A stretch of DNA of 64,000 nt from an uncultured Desulfovibrio sp. (GCF_944324525.1 NZ_CALUWS010000001.1:124001-188000), one strand, 5' to 3'. Positions 8,043-16,797 are shown, counted from the first letter of the stretch. Numbers and translations: made by a program. The notes: a model not told the origin generated them from the letters alone.

Positions 8043-9602
8043 GTTGAGCAGCGAGCTCAGGCCGAGCACCGTGCCTGCCGAGACGGCCACCTGCATGAGT
8101 ACGGTGGAGACGTCCTTGACGGCCTGCATGTTCTTGGATTCCACCTTGGGCAGCACCAGGATCTGATCCCCGGGCCGGATGTCGTCCGTATCCCCGGAGA
8201 CGGAACCGTTCTGGCGCATGACCAGCACATGGGCGCGGTCGGCACGGCTGTTGTAGCCGCCCGCTCCCTTGATGTAGTCGGCAAGGTCGTTGTCCTCGTT
8301 CCAGAGCATGGCCTGCGGGATCATGACTTCCCCGTTGACCAGCACCACGTCGCTCTTGGCGGGGATGACGATGATGTCGCCGTCCTCCAGCGTGAGATCC
8401 CCCACCTTGTCCCCCCGGCCCAGCACCACGATGCCTTCCGGCTCCACGGTCTTGGCCCGCTCCACGAACTTGGTGATCATCTCCGCTTCCTTGGCGCGGA
8501 TCTGGGTCTCTTCGGAGCTGGAAGAGGACGCGGTAAGGGCGGTCTCCTCCAGACGGTGCAGGCTGTCGGCGAGTGCCTTTTTCTGCTGCTGCACCACGCT
8601 CTTGCGCTTGATGTGGATGGCGTCGATATTGGCCCGTCCGGGCTCCACGGCGATGAAGTTCAGCACTTCGGCCAGCCGCGCGCCACGGCGCACGGGAAAG
8701 CTGCGCGCCCCGCGCACCGCCCCCTGCACCTGCACGCTGATGGTGCTGCCGGGATTGTCGGCCATGAACGTCAGGCTGTCGCCGTCCTGCAGCGGCAGGG
8801 AGGCCAGTTCCCGCAGGGGCAGATAGGTATTGTAGGGCGCGCCGTTGCGTATGCCCTTGAGGGCGATGTGGCTGGCGGTATTGTCCGGCTCGGCGAGCGT
8901 GAGGAGGTCCTTGCCGCTGGTCTGCCCCGCGCGCAGCTCAAACAGGGCGCTGTTGCGCACCGCCCCGGCGACGCTGACGGACGGGCCCTTGTCCAGCACC
9001 ACCAGCGTGTCGTTGTCCATGAAGCGTACGCCCGGCAACTGCCCGCGCTGGACGAAGGGATAGAGGTCGAATTCCTGCAGGGTGCGTCCGCCGCGGTTGA
9101 GCTGGATGCGGCGGTAGCTGCCGCGCTGCGGGTCGATGCCGCCGGCCTTGTCCAGGAAGCTCAGCACCGTGTCGTTGGGGATGCCGCTGTAACGGCCGGG
9201 CCGCACCACGTTGCCGGTGATGAAGACCGATACGGGCTGATTGTCCAGCGGGGCCACATAGATCTGGCTGTCCGCATGGCCCGAGGCGGCCAGCTTGCTG
9301 CGCAGGGCGTCCGTGAGATTGTCATAGGCCAGCCCCGCCACCAGCATGTCGCCGACTTCGGGGATGGCGACATGTCCATTGGCGTCCACGGTAAGCGTGG
9401 TGTCCACCGTGAGCGGGCCGCCCCAGAGGCGCAGGACGATGCGGTCGCCGGGCAGCACCTGACCGCTCTTGCTTTCCTTGCTGAAATTTCCCTGAAAGAG
9501 ATTGGCCCCGTAAGGAGCCGGCGCATCCGCCGCCTGCGCGTCCTGCTGCCCGAAAAGCAGGCCCAGCAGCAGGAGCACCGTGTAAAGAAGAGGACGTTTC
9601 AT
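8040..9602 (-). CDS. Polysaccharide export (Wza-like) protein with SLBB domains
   Basis: This 520-residue protein has a signal peptide (~1-24, cleavage after AQA) and no lipobox. A polysaccharide-export (Poly_export) region follows (~48-125, LPGDRIVLRLWG ... VDANGHVAIPEVGDM). After it come several SLBB-type repeats (VFITGNVVRPGRYSGIP, VSVAGAVRNSALFELRAG, VLVNGEVMIPQAML), then a helical linker near 330-390 and a hydrophobic C-terminus. The family forms outer-membrane channels for capsule or exopolysaccharide. No Wzc, Wzx or glycosyltransferase lies beside it, although a UDP-glucose dehydrogenase gene is 4 kb away. AAGGA precedes the ATG. The stop codon coincides with the end of a family B repeat. 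Confidence 0.85.
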   Translation of the reverse strand: MKRPLLYTVLLLLGLLFGQQDAQAADAPAPYGANLFQGNFSKESKSGQVLPGDRIVLRLWGGPLTVDTTLTVDANGHVAIPEVGDMLVAGLAYDNLTDALRSKLAASGHADSQIYVAPLDNQPVSVFITGNVVRPGRYSGIPNDTVLSFLDKAGGIDPQRGSYRRIQLNRGGRTLQEFDLYPFVQRGQLPGVRFMDNDTLVVLDKGPSVSVAGAVRNSALFELRAGQTSGKDLLTLAEPDNTASHIALKGIRNGAPYNTYLPLRELASLPLQDGDSLTFMADNPGSTISVQVQGAVRGARSFPVRRGARLAEVLNFIAVEPGRANIDAIHIKRKSVVQQQKKALADSLHRLEETALTASSSSSEETQIRAKEAEMITKFVERAKTVEPEGIVVLGRGDKVGDLTLEDGDIIVIPAKSDVVLVNGEVMIPQAMLWNEDNDLADYIKGAGGYNSRADRAHVLVMRQNGSVSGDTDDIRPGDQILVLPKVESKNMQAVKDVSTVLMQVAVSAGTVLGLSSLLN

Positions 9603-9642
9603 GCGAGTTCCTTGCTCTGTTTAAGGGGACTGAGAAACTATT

Positions 9643-9677
9643 GCTCCCTCGTTGCTTCGGATGGGCGACGAGGGAGC
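9643..9677 (-). other. Strong hairpin between lipoprotein and export genes
   Basis: A 13-bp stem GCTCCCTCGTTGC / GCGACGAGGGAGC (one G-T pair) has a 9-base loop and no T-run after it on the minus strand. It lies in the 114-bp gap between two co-directional genes, so it may be an mRNA processing or attenuation structure rather than a terminator. Confidence 0.55.
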
Positions 9678-9716
9678 GGAAGAAGGTTGTGCGGGGCGTT
9701 CCCCGAGATGACGAAG

Positions 9717-10238
9717 TTACAGGGACGAGGCCGGGCTTTCCGTGCCGCCGTCCTTGTCTGCCGCCGGAGCGTCGGAGGCCGCGGGGGCGGCGGCTTGCGC
9801 CGGCGTTTCCGCAGCCGTCGGACGGGCTGCAGGCTGGCCGGCGGCCGCCGTGGCGGGCGCAGCCTGCTTCGTCTGCGGGGCGGCGGTCTTTTCCGCGGAA
9901 GGCGGCGTCAGCCCCTGTCCCCAGACGCGGGGGGCCAGACGCCAGACGCCCTGCCCGTCCCGGCAGATGACGACCACTTCGGCCTCCTGCCGCTGGCTGC
10001 GCACGGTGGCGCGACGGCAGTTCTCGCCCGAAGCGGAGATGAAGTTGTCTTCAAGCAACACATGAACCTGCGGGCCGAACTGCGGATCGTCCACCGTGGT
10101 GCTGGCTCCCGGCGCGGCATTGATCAGAAAGGTCTCCACCGGGCCGGGCGGCGGCGGAGGCGGCGTGCTTTCTCCGCCGAAACAGCCCGCCAGCGGGACC
10201 GTCAGGGACAGGGCAAGCAAAAGTGCGGCATTTTTCAT
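9717..10238 (-). CDS. Predicted lipoprotein of unknown function
   Basis: This 173-residue protein has a lipoprotein signal peptide with lipobox LAGC (Cys19) and a Pro-run after it. A small domain at ~35-105 contains SGENCRRATV ... VVICRDGQGVWRLAP, resembling the 'SGe-Cr ... vCr-dG-W' pattern of RT0821/Lpp0805-like surface proteins (tentative). The last ~60 residues are Ala/Pro/Thr-rich and probably disordered. AAGGAG precedes the ATG. It lies upstream of, and in the same direction as, the export protein gene and may be co-transcribed with it. Confidence 0.72.
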   Translation of the reverse strand: MKNAALLLALSLTVPLAGCFGGESTPPPPPPGPVETFLINAAPGASTTVDDPQFGPQVHVLLEDNFISASGENCRRATVRSQRQEAEVVVICRDGQGVWRLAPRVWGQGLTPPSAEKTAAPQTKQAAPATAAAGQPAARPTAAETPAQAAAPAASDAPAADKDGGTESPASSL

Positions 10239-10342
10239 GAAGGGCTCCTTGCGGGTCTTTGCCCGCCTGATTCATCTTGCAAAGATTACCGTCGCTGTCA
10301 ACGTGCGCGCTCCGTGCAATGTGCCGCGCGCGTCCGCCGGGC

Positions 10343-10370
10343 TTGCGCTTTGGCGTCAATGGGCTAAGAT
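10343..10370 (+). promoter_or_regulatory. Promoter of the molybdopterin-binding protein gene
   Basis: TTGCGC (10343-10348), a 16-bp spacer and TAAGAT (10365-10370, 5 of 6 consensus) lie 37 bp upstream of the start codon. Confidence 0.55.
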
Positions 10371-10407
10371 GTATCCTGCGCCGGGAGGGCGCGTTTTCGG
10401 AGGAAGC

Positions 10408-11448
10408 ATGGCAAAACTGGATATGAAGATCATTGATGTGCGGGATGCCGTGGGGACGGTGCTCTGTCATGACATCACCCGCATCGTGCCCGGGGAAAGC
10501 AAGGGGCCCGTGTTCCGCAAGGGGCATGTGGTGCGCGAGGAGGATATCGCCACCCTGCTGGATGTGGGCAAGGAACACCTCTACGTCTATGCGCCCTGCC
10601 CCGGCATGGTGCATGAGAACGATGCCGCCGCCCGCATCGCCGCGGCGGTGTGCGGGCCGCATCTGCGCCTGAGCGAGCCCAAGGAGGGCCGCATCAACTT
10701 TTCGGCGGACTGCCGCGGCATCCTGGAAGTGGATGTGCCCACGCTGGCCGCCATCAACGGCATAGGCGAGATCACCCTGGCCACCCTGCACAGCATGCGC
10801 CTTGTGGAAGCCGGGCAGGATGTGGCCGGGACGCGCGTGGTGCCGCTCATGATCGAGGAGGACCGCCTGCGGCGTCTGGAAGAACTGGTGAGCGCGCCGG
10901 TGCTGCGGGTGCATCCGCTGGCCGCCGCCGCCGTGGGCATCGTGACCACGGGCAGCGAGATCTACAGCGGCCGCATCAAGGATGCCTTCGGGCCGGTGCT
11001 GCGCCAGAAGTTCGCGGATCTGGGCTGCACGGTGCTGGGGCAGACCCTGACCAGCGACGATGAGGCCATGACCTCGGCGGCCATCACGGATTTTGTGGCG
11101 CAGGGCGCGGACATGATCGTGGTCACGGGCGGCATGTCCGTGGACCCGGACGACAGGACGCCCGCCTCCATCCGGGCCACGGGGGCGCGGATCGTCACTT
11201 ACGGCGCGCCCGTCTATCCCGGAGCCATGTTCCTGCTGGCCTTCCTGGAGGCGGCGGGCAGGCGCATACCGGTGCTGGGCCTGCCGGGCTGCGTCATGTA
11301 CCACAAGGCCAGCATCTTTGAACTCATGGTGCCCCGCCTGCTGGCCGGGCTGGATATCCGCGCGGAAGACATCGCGGCACTGGGGCATGGCGGCTTCTGT
11401 TCCGGCTGTCCGCAGTGTCGCTATCCGGTGTGCCCGTTCGGCAAGTAG
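10408..11448 (+). CDS. Molybdopterin-binding (MoCF_biosynth) domain protein
   Basis: This 346-residue protein starts at the ATG after GGAGGA; an in-frame GTG at 10096 is antisense to the lipoprotein gene and was rejected. The N-terminal ~165 residues resemble the MoeA-like substrate-entry region (VLCHDITRIVPGESKGPVFRKG). The MoCF domain (~170-320) has VGIVTTGSEIYSGRI, VTGGMSVDPDD and LGLPGCVMYHKASIFE. The C-terminus ends in a cysteine motif, CSGCPQCRYPVCPFGK, with four cysteines in 14 residues, which is not part of classical MoeA. A role in molybdenum/tungsten cofactor handling is inferred from the domain, and the substrate is unknown. Confidence 0.85.
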   Translation: MAKLDMKIIDVRDAVGTVLCHDITRIVPGESKGPVFRKGHVVREEDIATLLDVGKEHLYVYAPCPGMVHENDAAARIAAAVCGPHLRLSEPKEGRINFSADCRGILEVDVPTLAAINGIGEITLATLHSMRLVEAGQDVAGTRVVPLMIEEDRLRRLEELVSAPVLRVHPLAAAAVGIVTTGSEIYSGRIKDAFGPVLRQKFADLGCTVLGQTLTSDDEAMTSAAITDFVAQGADMIVVTGGMSVDPDDRTPASIRATGARIVTYGAPVYPGAMFLLAFLEAAGRRIPVLGLPGCVMYHKASIFELMVPRLLAGLDIRAEDIAALGHGGFCSGCPQCRYPVCPFGK

Positions 11449-11474
11449 ACGAAAACAGTCTTTCCGAATCCCGC

Positions 11475-11507
11475 AAGCGCCCGCATCACAAGATGCGGGC
11501 GCTTTGG
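11475..11507 (+). terminator. Terminator of the molybdopterin-binding protein gene
   Basis: A perfect 13-bp stem AAGCGCCCGCATC / GATGCGGGCGCTT has a 4-base loop. Only three T residues follow. Confidence 0.75.
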
Positions 11508-11546
11508 CGTGCACGCACGGCAGATCTCGCCTTGCGTCCGGGCTGT

Positions 11547-11850
11547 TAGGGCCTGTTAACACTATTTACTGCCTATTTGGGGGGAAGGGAAACCCCTCGC
11601 TCTGCTGTCGATGCCCGTAAGGCTCCTTCGTCGCCTAACGGGCACGGCCCTGCGGGCCGCCTTTCGGTCGCCGCCGGCGCGGGAGCGGGTTTTCCTTCCC
11701 CCCAAGCCCCCCATCCCTTCCCCAGCGCGCTTTTATCAGGGGAGGATACCGAGGACGAGGCAGCCACCCCCCTGAGGGCAAGCGGAGTTTATATGAATGA
11801 ATTGTCTTATCTATTGAAATAATATGTAAAATTTGTGTTAACATGCTCTA
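11547..11850 (+). repeat. Dispersed repeat family A, copy 2 (one 73-bp module, both ends intact)
   Basis: The left end is TAGGGCCTGTTAACACTA and the right end is GTGTTAACATGCTCTA, giving terminal inverted repeats. Inner arms begin TTTGGGGGGAAGGG and end TTCCTTCCCCCCAAG. One 73-bp module spans 11598-11670. An AT-rich tail (TATTGAAATAATATG) precedes the right end. The final CTA is the stop codon, on the minus strand, of the methyltransferase gene. No protein is encoded. Confidence 0.9.
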
Positions 11851-12579
11851 TGCTTCGCGCCGCAGGAGGTAGACGGCGCGCTGCGGGCGGCTCAGCACGA
11901 AGCAGGTGGAGCGCACAAGACGGAAGTCGTGCTCCTCCGCCAGCTGCCGCACCTCGTCGGGATCGAGCCGCAGCGTGTACTCCGACGGGCGGCGTTGTTC
12001 TTCGGGCAGCTCCCTGTCCGCGGAATGCCACTGATTGCCCGGCACATGATCATAGTGGCGCGTCACCATGTCGCAGGCAAGATAGCCGCCCGGCTTGAGG
12101 GCCGGCCGGTAGCGCCGCAGGAAATCGCCAAGATCCGCGCCGGGGATGTGGTACAGCCAGTTCACGGAAAGGATGCCGTCCAGCTGCTGCGGCAGGCGTG
12201 ACGGGTGCAGGGCGTCGTCATGCCAGACCTCGAGCGGCAGATGCAGGCTGCCCGCCAGCTGTACGCCCAGTTCCAGCGCCTCGGGCGAGATGTCCGAGCC
12301 GGACAGCTTTCGCAAGCCCTTCTGTCCCAGCCAGAGGAGATTGGCGGCACTGCCGCAGCCCGGTTCAAAAACGGCCGCGTCGCGTGGCAGGACGCCGTAC
12401 AGCCAGCGGCAGGCCGTGCAGGCGTGGCGGCGCCATTGCCGCTTGCGGATGGCGTATTCATGCCAGTGCGGCGCTCTCGTCCTGATCATGAAGTCTTTCA
12501 GCATGGCGGGCGTGATGCCCTTCAGGGAATTGCCGAAAGGCAGACGATCCAGCACATAGGATATCAGCGGGATGAGCAT
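11848..12579 (-). CDS. Class I SAM-dependent methyltransferase
   Basis: This 243-residue protein is placed at the ATG with AGGAGGG upstream; the frame runs on to 13080 but crosses the XRE gene and was rejected. After a ~65-residue N-terminal region rich in basic residues comes motif [16 protein letters not shown], the acidic end of strand 2 (GSDISPEAL), VWHDDAL, and a Rossmann continuation [13 protein letters not shown] ... [15 protein letters not shown]. The substrate cannot be told; the fold is like the Methyltransf_11/25 group. It is divergent from an XRE regulator, and its promoter overlaps a palindrome. The stop codon is provided by the end of repeat family A copy 2. Confidence 0.85.
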   Translation of the reverse strand: MLIPLISYVLDRLPFGNSLKGITPAMLKDFMIRTRAPHWHEYAIRKRQWRRHACTACRWLYGVLPRDAAVFEPGCGSAANLLWLGQKGLRKLSGSDISPEALELGVQLAGSLHLPLEVWHDDALHPSRLPQQLDGILSVNWLYHIPGADLGDFLRRYRPALKPGGYLACDMVTRHYDHVPGNQWHSADRELPEEQRRPSEYTLRLDPDEVRQLAEEHDFRLVRSTCFVLSRPQRAVYLLRREA

Positions 12580-12609
12580 GGAGTTTCCCTCCTCGTTTTT
12601 TCCTGGAGA

Positions 12610-12651
12610 AAAATATCCTATTTTGGGATATTGTGCAAGCTCAACTAGCCT
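12610..12651. promoter_or_regulatory. Divergent promoters overlapping a palindromic operator
   Basis: The palindrome AATATCCTA-TTT-TGGGATATT (12612-12632, one mismatch) sits in the 94-bp gap. On the minus strand, TTGCAC (12638-12633) and TATTTT (12615-12610) are 17 bp apart, with the palindrome filling the spacer. On the plus strand, TTGGGA (12623-12628) and TAGCCT (12646-12651) are also 17 bp apart. The XRE protein encoded next to it is the obvious candidate repressor of both promoters. Confidence 0.7.
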
Positions 12652-12673
12652 CGTCGAAAAGATGAGGTGCACC

Positions 12674-12910
12674 ATGTCCACAGGAGAAACTCGGGCGTAT
12701 GAGGCGTTGACGGCGGTCCTCAAGCGTACACGCAAGCACTGCGGTCTTACCCAGATGGCGCTTGCCGCGCGCCTCGACAAGCCGCAATCATATGTATCGA
12801 AATATGAAAGCGGCGAACGCAGGCTTGATGTCATTGAATTTCTAACCATTGCGCAAAAGATGGAGGTCGATCCCGTGGCCATGCTCAGGGAAGCCGGCCT
12901 GCTTGAGTAG
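12674..12910 (+). CDS. XRE-family helix-turn-helix regulator
   Basis: This 78-residue protein is essentially one HTH_3/XRE domain: [20 protein letters not shown] ... [19 protein letters not shown], ending in AREAGLLE-like helices. GAGGT lies five bases before the ATG; another in-frame ATG at 12662 is possible. It is divergent from the methyltransferase. The palindrome between them is probably its operator, which would give autoregulation and control of the methyltransferase. Confidence 0.9.
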   Translation: MSTGETRAYEALTAVLKRTRKHCGLTQMALAARLDKPQSYVSKYESGERRLDVIEFLTIAQKMEVDPVAMLREAGLLE

Positions 12911-13201
12911 GCATTTCGCTTGCCGCGGTCCTCACCAGACAGAGGCGTCATTTTTGCTGTTTTTTGGAGAGGATATGAAATTTTTGTTACGTTCTTATGA
13001 CACGATGGCGCTTTTTCAGGAAAAAGGGATGTCGCGTGTTCAATGTGGAGCGGAGATGTGAGGCTCCGCGTTGGCCTCATCCATGTGCAGGATGGGCGCT
13101 GTGCGGAACTGAGGGAAAGGGAGAAGGGAGGAGGAAGTCGGGATCAGGTTGAGGACGGGCAGGCCCTGCGCCGGTGGCGTTTGGCGTGGCAGGCCCGGGC
13201 C
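12911..13201. other. Intergenic stretch without a supported gene
   Basis: About 300 bp lies between the XRE gene and the ugd terminator. One 28-codon reading frame (ATG at 12975, stop at 13059-13061) has a GGAGAGG sequence just upstream and codes for a short basic peptide beginning MKFLLRSYDT. There is no homology support. Nothing else is visible. Confidence 0.4.
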
Positions 13202-13237
13202 GGAAAAAGAAAGAGACAGGCGTGGACCTGTCTCTTT
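13202..13237 (-). terminator. Terminator of ugd
   Basis: On the minus strand the stem AAAGAGACAGG / CCTGTCTCTTT is followed by CTTTTT. It lies 29 bp past the ugd stop codon. Confidence 0.88.
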
Positions 13238-13265
13238 TCTTCAAGGTGTGGTTGGGGAGGCCGTT

Positions 13266-14606
13266 TTATTGCGCGTCGCTCTTCCTGCCGATGCAGAAGT
13301 AGGCGAAGCCGCGTTCGGCCATGGCCGAGGGCGAATAGAGGTTGCGGCCGTCAAAGAGCAGCGGAGCGGTCAGCAGGTTGCGGATGCGCTGGAAATCCGG
13401 GTTGCGGAACTGGTTCCACTCGGTGACGACCAGCAGGGCCTGCGCCCCGTCGCAGACGGCATACTGTTCGTCGCAGATCTCCACCAGCGGATTGTCGGCA
13501 AAGATGGTGCGCGCATTGTCCGCCGCCACCGGGTCAAAGGCGCGGATGCGCATGCCCTCCGCCGTCAGCGCGGAGATGATGCTGATGGCGGCGGCTTCCC
13601 GCATGTCGTCGGTATTGGCCTTGAAGGCCAGTCCCCAGACGGCCAGCGTCTTGCCCTTCACGCCGCCCTGCGGCGCGAAATATTCCTTGATGCGTTCGGC
13701 CATGTGGCGCTTCTGCCGGGCATTGACGGCCTCGACGGCATGCAGCAGCGTCGGGGTGACGCCGGCATGCTCGGCCGTATGGATGAGGGCCTTGACGTCC
13801 TTGGGGAAGCAGGAACCGCCGTAGCCCACGCCCGGATAGATGAACTGATAGCCGATGCGCGAGTCCGAACCGATGCCCGTGCGCACGTCGCGCACGTCGG
13901 CCCCCACCCGCTCGCAGATGGTGGCGATCTCGTTGATGAAGGAGATCTTGGTGGCCAGCATGCAGTTGGCGGCATACTTGGTCATTTCCGCGCTGCGGAT
14001 GCCCATGACGATGAGCTTGTCCCGCGTGCGGGCAAAGGGAGCATAAAGCTCGCGCATCAGATCCGCGGCCTTTTCGGACTCCGTGCCCAGCACCACGCGG
14101 TCAGGCTTCATAAAATCGTTGATGGCGTCCCCTTCCTTGAGGAATTCGGGATTGGACACCACCTCGAAGGGGATGCTGACGCCGCGCCGCTCAAGCGCCT
14201 CGCCGATGAGCGTCCGCACGCGGTCGGCCGTGCCCACGGGCACGGTGGACTTGTCCACCACCACGAGCTCATGCCGCATATGGTTGCCGATGGCCGTGGC
14301 GACCTGTTCCACATAGTGCAGATCGCAGGAACCGTCTTCGCCGGGAGGCGTGCCCACGCAGATGAAGGCGCATTCGGCTTCGGCAAGGCCTTCTTCAAGG
14401 CTGGTGGTGAAGGTCAGGCGCCCGTCCGCACGGCTGCGCTGCACCATATCCTCAAGCCCCGGCTCGAAGATGTGCACCTTGCCCGCATTGAGTTTGTCCA
14501 CCACGGCGGGATTGACGTCCACACAAACGACGGTATTGCCCATTTCGGCGAAACAGGCGGCGCTGACAAGGCCCACATAGCCTGTTCCCACGATGCAAAG
14601 TCTCAT
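13266..14606 (-). CDS. ugd: UDP-glucose 6-dehydrogenase
   Basis: This 446-residue protein oxidises UDP-glucose to UDP-glucuronate with two NAD+. The N-terminal Rossmann motif is GTGYVGLVSAACFA. SNPEFLKEGDAINDF is the substrate-binding motif, the catalytic Cys lies in GVGYGGSCFPKD (~268), and a C-terminal UDP-binding domain contains AVWGLAFKANTDDMREA. Length is normal for the bacterial UDPG/MNDP dehydrogenase family. AGGAGC precedes the ATG. The product is a capsule or LPS precursor, which fits the Wza-like gene nearby, although no glycosyltransferases are in this window. Confidence 0.96.
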   Translation of the reverse strand: MRLCIVGTGYVGLVSAACFAEMGNTVVCVDVNPAVVDKLNAGKVHIFEPGLEDMVQRSRADGRLTFTTSLEEGLAEAECAFICVGTPPGEDGSCDLHYVEQVATAIGNHMRHELVVVDKSTVPVGTADRVRTLIGEALERRGVSIPFEVVSNPEFLKEGDAINDFMKPDRVVLGTESEKAADLMRELYAPFARTRDKLIVMGIRSAEMTKYAANCMLATKISFINEIATICERVGADVRDVRTGIGSDSRIGYQFIYPGVGYGGSCFPKDVKALIHTAEHAGVTPTLLHAVEAVNARQKRHMAERIKEYFAPQGGVKGKTLAVWGLAFKANTDDMREAAAISIISALTAEGMRIRAFDPVAADNARTIFADNPLVEICDEQYAVCDGAQALLVVTEWNQFRNPDFQRIRNLLTAPLLFDGRNLYSPSAMAERGFAYFCIGRKSDAQ

Positions 14607-14640
14607 TCTTGCTCCTGTGTGGCGTCAACGGCCGGGCCGC

Positions 14641-14669
14641 TTGACGCCGGTAAAGGGATACGTTCAAAT
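14641..14669 (+). promoter_or_regulatory. Candidate promoter of the acpS operon
   Basis: TTGACG (14641-14646), 17 bp and TCAAAT (14664-14669) are followed by an ~80-base leader to acpS. Confidence 0.45.
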
Positions 14670-14749
14670 GCGCAGGGTATTCTACGTTTTTTTGTCGGAA
14701 TGGGCAACGTGCGCGCGATGCGCCGGACGCCCCGGGCGGGAGAAAGGGC

Positions 14750-15133
14750 ATGATGGTAGGCATGGGGACGGATATCGTGGAGGTGGACCGCGTCGCTGCC
14801 GGGCTGGAGCGTTTCGGTCCGCGCTACGCCGCCAGGATCCTCAGCCCCGCGGAACTTGCCCTGCTCGCTCCCGAGGGCGGCCTGCCGTCCGCCGTCCGGC
14901 TCGCCGGGCGCTTCGCCGCCAAGGAGGCCGCGGTCAAGGCGCTGGGCACAGGCTTCAGCGCGGGCATCGGCCTGCATGATGTGGAGATCCTCGCCGATGC
15001 CGGCGGCAGGCCGCGCCTCTCCTTTGCTGGGCAGGCCCTCGTGCGCCAGCGGCAGCTTGGAGCGCGGAGCCTGCACGTTTCCATCAGCCATGAACGGCAT
15101 TACGCCGTGGCGGTCGTCATTCTGGAGAAGTAA
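14750..15133 (+). CDS. acpS: Holo-[acyl-carrier-protein] synthase
   Basis: This 127-residue protein transfers 4'-phosphopantetheine from CoA to apo-ACP. Family motifs are MGTDIVEVDRV near the N-terminus (Mg-binding Asp) and GRFAAKEAAVKALGTG, with HVSISHERHYA near the end. Two adjacent ATG codons (14750 and 14753) are possible starts. It is first in the acpS-nnrDE-tsaE-lysC string, and two bases separate it from the next gene. Confidence 0.95.
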   Translation: MMVGMGTDIVEVDRVAAGLERFGPRYAARILSPAELALLAPEGGLPSAVRLAGRFAAKEAAVKALGTGFSAGIGLHDVEILADAGGRPRLSFAGQALVRQRQLGARSLHVSISHERHYAVAVVILEK

Positions 15134-15135
15134 GT

Positions 15136-16797
15136 ATGGTCATGTCCACCCTGCCTCCCCTGCCGCTGCCGGAAGAGATGCGGCAATGGGACGAAGCGTC
15201 CTTTGCGCTGGGCCTGCCGGAAGTCATGCTCATGGAAAACGCCTCGCGCGCGGCCCTGCGTGCGCTGGAGATCTGCGGCGTGCCGCCGGCGGGCCGCCGG
15301 ATCTGGCTGTTCATGGGCGGCGGCAACAACGGCGGCGATGCCGCCGCGCTGGCGCGGCATCTGCTGGATGCGGGCGGCCTGCCCACCGTCTGGCATACGC
15401 GGCCCCTGGGGCAGTACCGGGGCGCCTGCGGCCAGCATGTGCGCATGGCGCGCCGTTGCGGCGTCGCCTTCCTGCCCGTGGGGCGCTGCCTTGCCGGGGA
15501 GGCCCGCAAAGGGCCGGAACTGCCGCATATCGTGGTGGACGGCCTGCTCGGCACCGGCTTCCACGGGGAACTGCGGCCGGACATGCTCGCTCTCGTCCGG
15601 CACATCAACGCCCTGCGGCGCGAAGCCTTCGTGCTGGCGCTCGATGTGCCCTCCGGTCTGGATGCGGCGAGCGGACGCCCGCAGCCGGAAGCCGTGCGCG
15701 CCCACGCCACGGTAACGTTTGAAGCCGCCAAATACGGCCTGGTCCTGCCGGAAAGCGCCCCCTTCACGGGACGCCTGCTCACCCTGCCCATCGGCATCCC
15801 GCTGGCGGTGCGCCGCACGGCGCCCTGCTCCGCCCGTCTGCTCAGCGCGGACGTCCTGGGGCATTTGCCGCCCTTCCGGCCGCAGGGGTACAAGAACTCT
15901 TACGGCCATGTGCTGGTGGTGGGCGGCGCGGAGGACCTGTCCGGCGCGGCCCATCTTGCCGCGCGGGCCGCTCTGCGGGCCGGGGCCGGGCTGGCGGGCG
16001 CGCTCGTGCCCTGCGGCAACGGCCTTGCCGTCCGCAACGGGCTGGCGGAGATCATGGTGCGGGAGATGCCGGGAAGTTCGCCGGGGCTGTGGCCGTCGCT
16101 GCCGTCGGGCAATCTGCGGCTGCTGCTGGAGGAGAGCGTGGGCAGGGTGCAGGCGCTGGTCATCGGGCCGGGCATGGGCCGTGGCGAGGCGGCGCAGGCT
16201 TTGCTGCGCGCCCTGCTATCCTGCGCGGAACGGCCCTGCGCCGTGCTGGATGCGGATGCGCTGGTGCTGCTCTCCCGCGAGCCTGAACTTTTGCGCGGCC
16301 TGCGGGAGCAGGATGTGCTCACGCCGCATCCGGGCGAGGCGGCGGCCCTGCTGGGCACGACGGCCGCGCAGGTGCAGGCGGACCGCCGGCAGGCCCTGCG
16401 GGCCCTCTGCGCCCTGACGCCGGCTTGTGTGGTGCTCAAGGGCGCGGGGACCCTGATCGGGCAGCAGCGGGCGCAGCGTTTGCGGCCTGTCTGCGTGAGT
16501 CCGTGGGATGTGCCCGCGCTGGCCGTGGGGGGCAGCGGCGACGTGCTGGCGGGCTGCATGGGCGCGCTGCTGGCCCGGCGGGCGGCGCATCCCGCCGCGA
16601 CGGCGGAAGGCGGCTGCCCCGTGGATGCGCTGACGCTTGCCGCCGTGGGCGTGAGCTGGCATGCGCTGGCCGGCCGCGCCGTGGCCGAGCGGTACCCGAC
16701 GCGCGGCAATCTGGCGCATGAACTGGCCGACGTCCTGCCGTCCGTGCATGCGGCGCACGGCGGACGCCGGGCCGCCACAGGAGACGGCAGATGCTGA
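15136..16797 (+). CDS. nnr: Bifunctional NAD(P)HX epimerase / dehydratase
   Basis: This 553-residue fusion repairs hydrated NAD(P)H. The N-terminal YjeF_N domain (~1-220) has MLMENASRAA, FMGGGNNGGDAAALARHL and LALDVPSGLDAASG. The C-terminal ribokinase-like dehydratase domain (~235-540) has KNSYGHVLVVGG, VIGPGMGRG, DVLTPHPGEAAALLG, VLKGAGTLI and AVGGSGDVLAGCMGALLA. The order and length match the two-domain form of E. coli YjeF. The start follows acpS by two bases, and the 3' end overlaps tsaE by 7 bases (ATGCTGA). Confidence 0.95.
   Translation: MVMSTLPPLPLPEEMRQWDEASFALGLPEVMLMENASRAALRALEICGVPPAGRRIWLFMGGGNNGGDAAALARHLLDAGGLPTVWHTRPLGQYRGACGQHVRMARRCGVAFLPVGRCLAGEARKGPELPHIVVDGLLGTGFHGELRPDMLALVRHINALRREAFVLALDVPSGLDAASGRPQPEAVRAHATVTFEAAKYGLVLPESAPFTGRLLTLPIGIPLAVRRTAPCSARLLSADVLGHLPPFRPQGYKNSYGHVLVVGGAEDLSGAAHLAARAALRAGAGLAGALVPCGNGLAVRNGLAEIMVREMPGSSPGLWPSLPSGNLRLLLEESVGRVQALVIGPGMGRGEAAQALLRALLSCAERPCAVLDADALVLLSREPELLRGLREQDVLTPHPGEAAALLGTTAAQVQADRRQALRALCALTPACVVLKGAGTLIGQQRAQRLRPVCVSPWDVPALAVGGSGDVLAGCMGALLARRAAHPAATAEGGCPVDALTLAAVGVSWHALAGRAVAERYPTRGNLAHELADVLPSVHAAHGGRRAATGDGRC

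Noticed and set aside
12975..13061. 28-codon small protein after the XRE gene
   Set aside because: A GGAGAGG sequence and ATG exist but length, isolation and lack of any comparison make it unsupported.
12580..13080. N-terminal extension of the methyltransferase frame by 167 codons
   Set aside because: It is antisense to the XRE gene and crosses the shared promoter; AGGAGGG at the ATG at 12579 fixes the start.
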